From contig JALRGZ010000316.1 of assembly GCA_023253295.1 (NCBI GenBank), forward strand, positions 1 through 9,266: a stretch of 9,266 bases of DNA, in the 5' to 3' direction. This document shows positions 5,814-9,266 of the stretch, piece after piece. The number at the start of each line of letters is the position of its first letter. Positions within the stretch are counted from its first letter, which is position 1. Source of the stretch: Flavobacterium sp. (lineage in GTDB: Bacteria > Bacteroidota > Bacteroidia > Flavobacteriales > Flavobacteriaceae). The position numbers and the translations under genes are program-made. The notes beneath the pieces were generated by a model that did no database searches, was not told the origin of the DNA, and worked only from the letters and a program-made list of their open reading frames with translations.

Positions 5814-6269
5814 ATGCAAAAACTCAATTTTCCTTCTTATAATTTTCGTTTCAAAAATAGCGAAAATAAAACGGCAATTTTTGATGAAATCAGGAAAAAA
5901 TTCATCATTCTTACTCCCGAAGAATGGGTTCGTCAGCATGTAGTTCGTTTTTTATTGGAAGAAAAACAATATCCAAAATCACTAATTAATGTGGAGAAAG
6001 TTTTATTAGTAAACGGATTAAGAAAAAGATATGATGTGGTAGTTTTTAATCCTGATGGCAGCATTCATATTTTAGTGGAATGCAAAGCTCCTGAAGTAAA
6101 AATTACCCAAGTGACTTTTGATCAGATTGCACGTTACAATATGACTATGAAATCCAGTTTTTTGATGGTAAGCAATGGATTGAATCATTATTTTTGTCAA
6201 ATGGATTATGAAAATGAGAAATATCAGTTTCTACCAGAATTACCCAATTATACATTAGAAAATAAATAG
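5814..6269 (+). CDS. Stand-alone HsdR N-terminal (PD-(D/E)XK) nuclease domain protein
   Basis: A 151-residue cytoplasmic protein resembling the N-terminal nuclease domain of type I restriction subunit HsdR (HSDR_N). Motifs present: PEEWVRQHVVRFL (35-47), a conserved glutamate in NVEKVL (61), Asp74 in RYDVVVF, the ExK pair in VECKAP (Glu89, Lys91), and the QxxxY motif of HsdR (Gln104, Tyr108). The catalytic set is therefore complete, but there is no helicase/translocase region and no HsdM or HsdS gene nearby. A housekeeping DNA-processing role or an orphan nuclease seems likelier than restriction. I chose the ATG at 5814 (MQKLNFP) because the reading frame further upstream only overlaps holA antisense and encodes an implausible hydrophobic leader. 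The glycosyltransferase gene follows five bases after its stop, so the two are very probably co-transcribed. Family call sure; role unknown. Confidence 0.85.
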   Translation: MQKLNFPSYNFRFKNSENKTAIFDEIRKKFIILTPEEWVRQHVVRFLLEEKQYPKSLINVEKVLLVNGLRKRYDVVVFNPDGSIHILVECKAPEVKITQVTFDQIARYNMTMKSSFLMVSNGLNHYFCQMDYENEKYQFLPELPNYTLENK

Positions 6270-6274
6270 ATACT

Positions 6275-7264
6275 TTGAAAAAAACAGCTGTTGTTATCCT
6301 TAATTGGAACGGAGTAAAATTATTAGAACAATTTTTACCTTCTGTTATTCAATATTCACCTGAAGCTACTATTTATGTAGCCGATAATGCCTCAACTGAT
6401 GCTTCTATTTCATTTGTAGAAGCGAATTTTCCAACTGTTAAAATCGTCAAAAACGATGGCAATTATGGATTTGCCAAAGGTTATAACGAAGCGTTACAAC
6501 ATATCGATGCCGAAATTTACGCTTTAATCAATTCAGACATTGAAGTGACTGAAAATTGGTTATTACCTATTTTAGAAACTTTCGAAAACGAACCCAAAAC
6601 AGCTGTCATCCAACCTAAAATATTAGATTTTAAAAGAAAAGAATATTTTGAATACGCCGGTGCAGCAGGAGGTTTTATTGATAAATATGGCTTTCCTTAT
6701 TGCCGTGGGCGTATTTTTGAAACTATTGAAAAAGACAACGGACAATATAATGATGCTCGAGAAATTACTTGGGCATCAGGTGCCTGCTTTTTTATAAGAA
6801 GCAAAGTCTATCACGAATTAAAAGGATTTGACGATGATTTTTTTGCCCATCAGGAAGAAATTGACCTTTGCTGGCGCGCAAAAAACAGCAATTACATTAT
6901 CAAATATAATCCGGACTCGGTTGTTTATCATGTGGGAGGAGCTACATTGCAACAGGGAAACCCTAAAAAAACATTTTTGAATTTCAGAAATTCATTATTA
7001 ATGCTCATCAAAAACTTGCCTAAAGAAAAATTATTTCCAGTTTTATTTGTACGATTGTTTTTAGACGGAGTAGCAGGAATTCACTTTGTTTTTCAGGGAA
7101 AATTCAGTCATTTCATTGCTATTTTAAAAGCTCATTATTCATTTTACACATTGTTTTCAAGAAATTACAAGAAAAGAAGTTTTTTTCAGTCACAAGAATA
7201 CTATTCTGTAAAAAGTATCGTTGTTAATTATTATATAAACAATGGCAAGATTTTTGTTAAGTAA
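6275..7264 (+). CDS. Family 2 glycosyltransferase (rhamnosyltransferase-like), TTG start
   Basis: A GT-A fold glycosyltransferase of 329 residues that transfers a sugar from a nucleotide donor, probably to a polysaccharide or lipid-linked acceptor at the inner face of the membrane. It opens with KTAVVILNWNG (3-13). The donor-binding VADNAS includes Asp37, NYGFAKGYN lies at 63-71, and the metal-binding DxD position reads NSD (86-88). The acceptor-side acid motif is EEIDLCWR (194-201), and YHVGGAT (218-224) follows, all typical of WbbL-like COG1216 enzymes. Hydrophobic helices at about 253-296 could anchor it to the membrane. The start is TTG at 6275: it gives MKKTAVVILNWNG at exactly the family's N-terminus and no ATG is available nearby. 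It follows the nuclease-domain gene by five bases, probably in the same operon. No other polysaccharide genes surround it. Sugar specificity cannot be read from the sequence. Confidence 0.9.
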   Translation: MKKTAVVILNWNGVKLLEQFLPSVIQYSPEATIYVADNASTDASISFVEANFPTVKIVKNDGNYGFAKGYNEALQHIDAEIYALINSDIEVTENWLLPILETFENEPKTAVIQPKILDFKRKEYFEYAGAAGGFIDKYGFPYCRGRIFETIEKDNGQYNDAREITWASGACFFIRSKVYHELKGFDDDFFAHQEEIDLCWRAKNSNYIIKYNPDSVVYHVGGATLQQGNPKKTFLNFRNSLLMLIKNLPKEKLFPVLFVRLFLDGVAGIHFVFQGKFSHFIAILKAHYSFYTLFSRNYKKRSFFQSQEYYSVKSIVVNYYINNGKIFVK

Positions 7265-7305
7265 AATTAACATTAATTTATATTTAATTTCTAAACATTA
7301 AAAAC

Positions 7306-7313
7306 TAAATTTG
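7306..7313 (+). promoter_or_regulatory. Candidate -7 element of the OmpA-like gene
   Basis: TAAATTTG is an exact TAnnTTTG match 31 bases before the ATG at 7345, in an 80-base AT-rich gap with no other structure. No clear TTG lies at the -33 spacing. It would let the OmpA-like gene be expressed independently of the glycosyltransferase. Confidence 0.55.
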
Positions 7314-7344
7314 TAAAAACTCTAAAACTATTAAAATAAAATTT

Positions 7345-8175
7345 ATGAAAAAAGTTGTTATCGCACTTTCAGTACTTGCACTTTTGACATCTTGCGTATC
7401 TAAGAAAAAATACGCAGCGTTAGAAGCAAAAAACAAAGAAACTCAAGATTTACTTAATACTGCTACTGTAAAATTAAATTCATGTCTTGAAGAAAAAGCA
7501 GGATTAACTGCTCGAGTTGAAGGACTAAAAGAACAAAATCAAGGATTAATAAGTCATTCAAAAGATTTAACTATGTTAACGGCTAAAGGTGCTGAAAATT
7601 TAGAGAAATCATTAGAAAGCTTAAAAGAAAAAGATTTAAAAATCTCTAGACTTCAAGATGCCTTAACAAGAAAAGATAGCGTAACCCTTGCTGTAGTTAC
7701 TAGTTTGAAAAGTGTAGTTGGATTAAACGATCCAGATATTGAAATAAATGTTGAAAAAGGAGTCGTTTACATTTCTATCTCTGATAAAATGTTGTTTAAA
7801 ACAGGAAGCTATAACGTAACTGACAAAGCTAAAAGCGTGTTAGCTAAAGTGGCTAAAGTGGTAAATGACAAACCAGATTTTGAATGTATGGTTGAAGGTC
7901 ACACTGATAACGTTCCTTACATTGGAAACGGAGTTTTATTAGACAACTGGGATTTAAGTGTGAAACGTTCTACTTCTATTATCCGTGTTTTAACAAACGA
8001 ATTAGGAGTTAAACCAGAGCAATTAGTTGCTGCAGGTAGAAGTTCATATGTTCCTTTAGTTCCTAACACATCTGCTGAAAACAGAGCTAAAAACAGAAGA
8101 ACCCGTATCTTAGTTTTACCTAAAATTGACCAATTCTATGATATGGTTGAAAAAGAAATGAAAAAACAAAAATAA
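7345..8175 (+). CDS. OmpA-family peptidoglycan-binding lipoprotein
   Basis: Predicted outer-membrane lipoprotein of 276 residues that should tie the outer membrane to peptidoglycan. The signal peptide MKKVVIALSVLALLTSC puts the lipidated cysteine at 17. Residues about 21-110 are a charged helical stretch with coiled-coil character (KKYAALEAKNKETQ, LEKSLESLKEKDLKISRL). Residues about 133-258 are an OmpA C-terminal domain: EGHTDN (184-189), whose Asp188 corresponds to the diaminopimelate-binding aspartate; NWDLSVKR (201-208), with Arg208 as its partner; and NRAKNRRTRI (246-255). There is no beta-barrel, so it resembles the lipoprotein plus coiled-coil plus OmpA layout common in Bacteroidota rather than porin-type OmpA. 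A short basic tail ends in MKKQK. The ATG at 7345 opens the signal peptide. It has its own promoter-like box and ends at a strong terminator, so it looks monocistronic. Confidence 0.93.
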   Translation: MKKVVIALSVLALLTSCVSKKKYAALEAKNKETQDLLNTATVKLNSCLEEKAGLTARVEGLKEQNQGLISHSKDLTMLTAKGAENLEKSLESLKEKDLKISRLQDALTRKDSVTLAVVTSLKSVVGLNDPDIEINVEKGVVYISISDKMLFKTGSYNVTDKAKSVLAKVAKVVNDKPDFECMVEGHTDNVPYIGNGVLLDNWDLSVKRSTSIIRVLTNELGVKPEQLVAAGRSSYVPLVPNTSAENRAKNRRTRILVLPKIDQFYDMVEKEMKKQK

Positions 8176-8201
8176 TCTGTTTTAAGATTTCATTATACAA
8201 C

Positions 8202-8232
8202 AAAAACGTCCCGAATATCGGGACGTTTTTTT
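8202..8232 (+). terminator. Strong intrinsic terminator after the OmpA-like gene
   Basis: ACGTCCCGA and TCGGGACGT pair perfectly around the loop ATA. The flanking A5 and T run extend the stem to 13 bp and the T run continues to 8232. It starts 26 bases after the OmpA-like stop codon. The A run on the left means it could also stop transcripts arriving from the minus-strand YciO-like gene. Confidence 0.95.
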
Positions 8233-8350
8233 ATGCTTTATTTTTTTAGAAATACAGATTGAAGAAATTCAAGAATTTAAAATAATTTAAAATATTAGTT
8301 TTCTTTAGTTTATAAATCTGCGGAAATTTATAGAATTCCTAAAATCAGTG

Positions 8351-8385
8351 TTCCCACTTCTAACTTCTCAACTCTAATCTTCTAC
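8351..8385. repeat. Degenerate seven-base tandem repeat overlapping the YciO-like stop codon
   Basis: Five successive heptamers read TTCCCAC, TTCTAAC, TTCTCAA, CTCTAAT, CTTCTAC on the plus strand, an approximate TTCTAAC unit. The last unit contains the stop codon of the minus-strand gene (8382-8384). It sits at the end of a 206-base convergent gap. The rest of that gap holds the terminator at 8202-8232 and plain AT-rich sequence. Confidence 0.5.
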
Positions 8386-9002
8386 AAAATATCCAAACTT
8401 CCTTTTCCTTCACGGATTACTTCCGGTTCATAACCCGATAAATCTATAATAGTTGAAGCTACATTATCTCCATAACCTCCGTCAATTACCATATCAACCA
8501 GATTTTGCCATTTTTCAAAAATCAATTCGGGATCAGTAGTATATTCTACTACATCATCTTCATCACGAATAGACATGGTTACAATTGGGTTTCCCAGTTG
8601 ACGTACAATTTCCAAAGTAATATTATTATTAGGAACACGGATACCTACAGTTGTTTTCTTCTTAAACTCTCTAGGTAAATTATTATTTCCCGGTAAAATA
8701 AAGGTATAAGGACCCGGTAATGCTCTTTTTAAAATTTTAAAAGTAGCAGTATCAATTTGTTTCACATAATCAGAAAGATTACTCAAATCATGGCAAATAA
8801 AGGAAAACTTTGCTTTTTCTAACTTTACCCCTTTAATCTTAGCAATGCGTTCCAAAGCTCTGGAATTAGTAATATCGCAACCTAAGCCGTAAACAGTATC
8901 TGTTGGGTAAATCACCAAACCACCATCTCTTAAAACTTTAACCACTTTAGCAATCGCTGCTTCAGAAGGTTTGTCTTCATATATTTTGATAAACTCTGCC
9001 AT
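8382..9002 (-). CDS. YrdC/Sua5-fold protein, YciO subfamily
   Basis: A 206-residue cytoplasmic protein of the YrdC fold. The best-known members (TsaC/Sua5) make threonylcarbamoyl-AMP for the t6A modification of tRNA. It has the nucleotide-site motif YPTDTVYGLGC (32-42), LPGPYTFIL (95-103), GIRVP (120-124), STIIDL (183-188) and REGKGS (197-202). It matches E. coli YciO, as I recall it, along its whole length, including the same size of 206 residues, FICHDLSNLSDY and IDGGYGDN. The true TsaC/Sua5 landmark with SAN is replaced by SIRD (144-147), and the KRP-type loop reads KLEKAKFSF. It is therefore probably YciO, whose role is less certain than TsaC's, although automatic annotation would call it threonylcarbamoyl-AMP synthase. 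The ATG at 9002 is preceded by an A-rich stretch. It lies 86 bases after the helicase gene on the same strand. Confidence 0.9.
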   Translation of the reverse strand: MAEFIKIYEDKPSEAAIAKVVKVLRDGGLVIYPTDTVYGLGCDITNSRALERIAKIKGVKLEKAKFSFICHDLSNLSDYVKQIDTATFKILKRALPGPYTFILPGNNNLPREFKKKTTVGIRVPNNNITLEIVRQLGNPIVTMSIRDEDDVVEYTTDPELIFEKWQNLVDMVIDGGYGDNVASTIIDLSGYEPEVIREGKGSLDIL

Positions 9003-9030
9003 TTTTTTTCTTTAGTAGTATTGAAGTTAC

Positions 9031-9038
9031 GAAAATTA
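9031..9038 (-). promoter_or_regulatory. Possible -7 element for the YciO-like gene
   Basis: The minus strand reads TAATTTTC, one base off TAnnTTTG, 28 bases before the ATG at 9002. This is the same spacing seen for the other candidate promoters here. No -33 element is clear. Confidence 0.3.
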
Positions 9039-9088
9039 TTGGATTATTTTAAACTAATGTCTAATTTCTGAAATCTGTTTTCTTGTGC

Positions 9089-9266
9089 TTACCCAATCAC
9101 ATCCAACTTTGCAAAACGTAATAAAAGCTTTTTGATTCCTCCTACTTCAAATTTGATTTCCGCTTTTTTATCAGCTCCTACTCCTTCTAAATTCAATACT
9201 TGTCCACGACCAAAACGTTCGTGCATGACAATATTTCCTGCAACCAAATTATTATCAAATAAATTC
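9089..9266 (-). CDS. UvrD/PcrA-type DNA helicase (partial, C-terminal 58 residues)
   Basis: Only the C-terminal 58 residues and the stop codon are inside the window; the helicase core lies beyond the right edge. The segment has VAGNIVMHERFGRGQVLNLEG followed by KKAEIKFEVGGIKKLLLRFAKLDVIG. This is the Tudor-like C-terminal domain of superfamily 1A helicases UvrD/PcrA, which binds RNA polymerase in PcrA. The pattern of H-x-x-F-G-x-G and GGIKKLLLRFAKL is characteristic. These helicases act in nucleotide excision repair, replication restart and removal of stalled polymerase. The frame is fixed by the stop TAA at 9089-9091. Whether it is UvrD or PcrA cannot be told from the tail. A chromosomal housekeeping copy is likely. 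Confidence 0.85.
   Translation of the reverse strand, partial: NLFDNNLVAGNIVMHERFGRGQVLNLEGVGADKKAEIKFEVGGIKKLLLRFAKLDVIG

Noticed and set aside
5064..5939. Short frames antisense to holA (5064-5306, plus) and antisense to the nuclease-domain gene (5706-5939, minus)
   Set aside because: They are shadow frames of confident genes without recognisable domains.
5814..7264. Defence island built around the HsdR-like domain
   Set aside because: No methylase, specificity subunit, helicase or other defence gene is nearby, and the neighbours are housekeeping genes.
8311..8332. 7-bp inverted repeat TATAAAT / ATTTATA in the convergent gap
   Set aside because: All A-T stem, 8-base loop and no T tract; easily explained by base composition, so not called as a terminator.

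Overview
The window looks like chromosomal DNA from a member of the Flavobacteriaceae (Bacteroidota), most likely Flavobacterium or a close relative. This rests on the strong AT bias, the lipoprotein signal peptides with Bacteroidota-style lipoboxes, the near absence of Shine-Dalgarno sites, and several upstream boxes matching the Bacteroidota -7 promoter element TAnnTTTG. The proteins also resemble flavobacterial families. No mobile element, CRISPR array, tRNA or rRNA is visible, and most genes look like a stable core region.

Layout, left to right. (1) 1-887, minus: the N-terminal half of the translation factor EttA, cut by the window edge. (2) 993-4263, minus: two predicted lipoproteins. 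The upstream one is a PhoX/DUF839-like protein. The downstream one is a di-haem cytochrome c peroxidase with a large N-terminal domain resembling imelysin/EfeO. A promoter-like box precedes the pair and an imperfect terminator-like hairpin separates the two genes. (3) 4430-5731, minus: holA (DNA polymerase III delta) followed by a 60-residue two-helix membrane protein and a strong intrinsic terminator. (4) 5814-7264, plus, divergent from holA: a stand-alone HsdR-type nuclease domain protein, then a family 2 glycosyltransferase five bases later, read from a TTG start. (5) 7345-8175, plus: an OmpA-family lipoprotein with its own promoter-like box and a textbook terminator. (6) 8382-9002, minus: a YrdC-fold protein that reads as the YciO subfamily rather than true TsaC. 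(7) 9089-9266, minus: the C-terminal tail of a UvrD/PcrA-type helicase.

How the genes fit together: ettA, holA, the helicase and the YrdC-like gene are informational housekeeping functions. The OmpA lipoprotein and the glycosyltransferase serve the cell envelope. The most interesting unit is the PhoX-like/imelysin-peroxidase pair. It puts a beta-propeller-type metalloprotein, an imelysin-like domain and a di-haem c-type cytochrome in one locus. That echoes the imelysin plus haem-peroxidase pairings of known iron-uptake loci, although the function here is inference. Two intergenic tracts (5739-5793 and 8351-8385) show a seven-base periodicity that no gene explains, and one of them forms a large palindrome between divergent genes.
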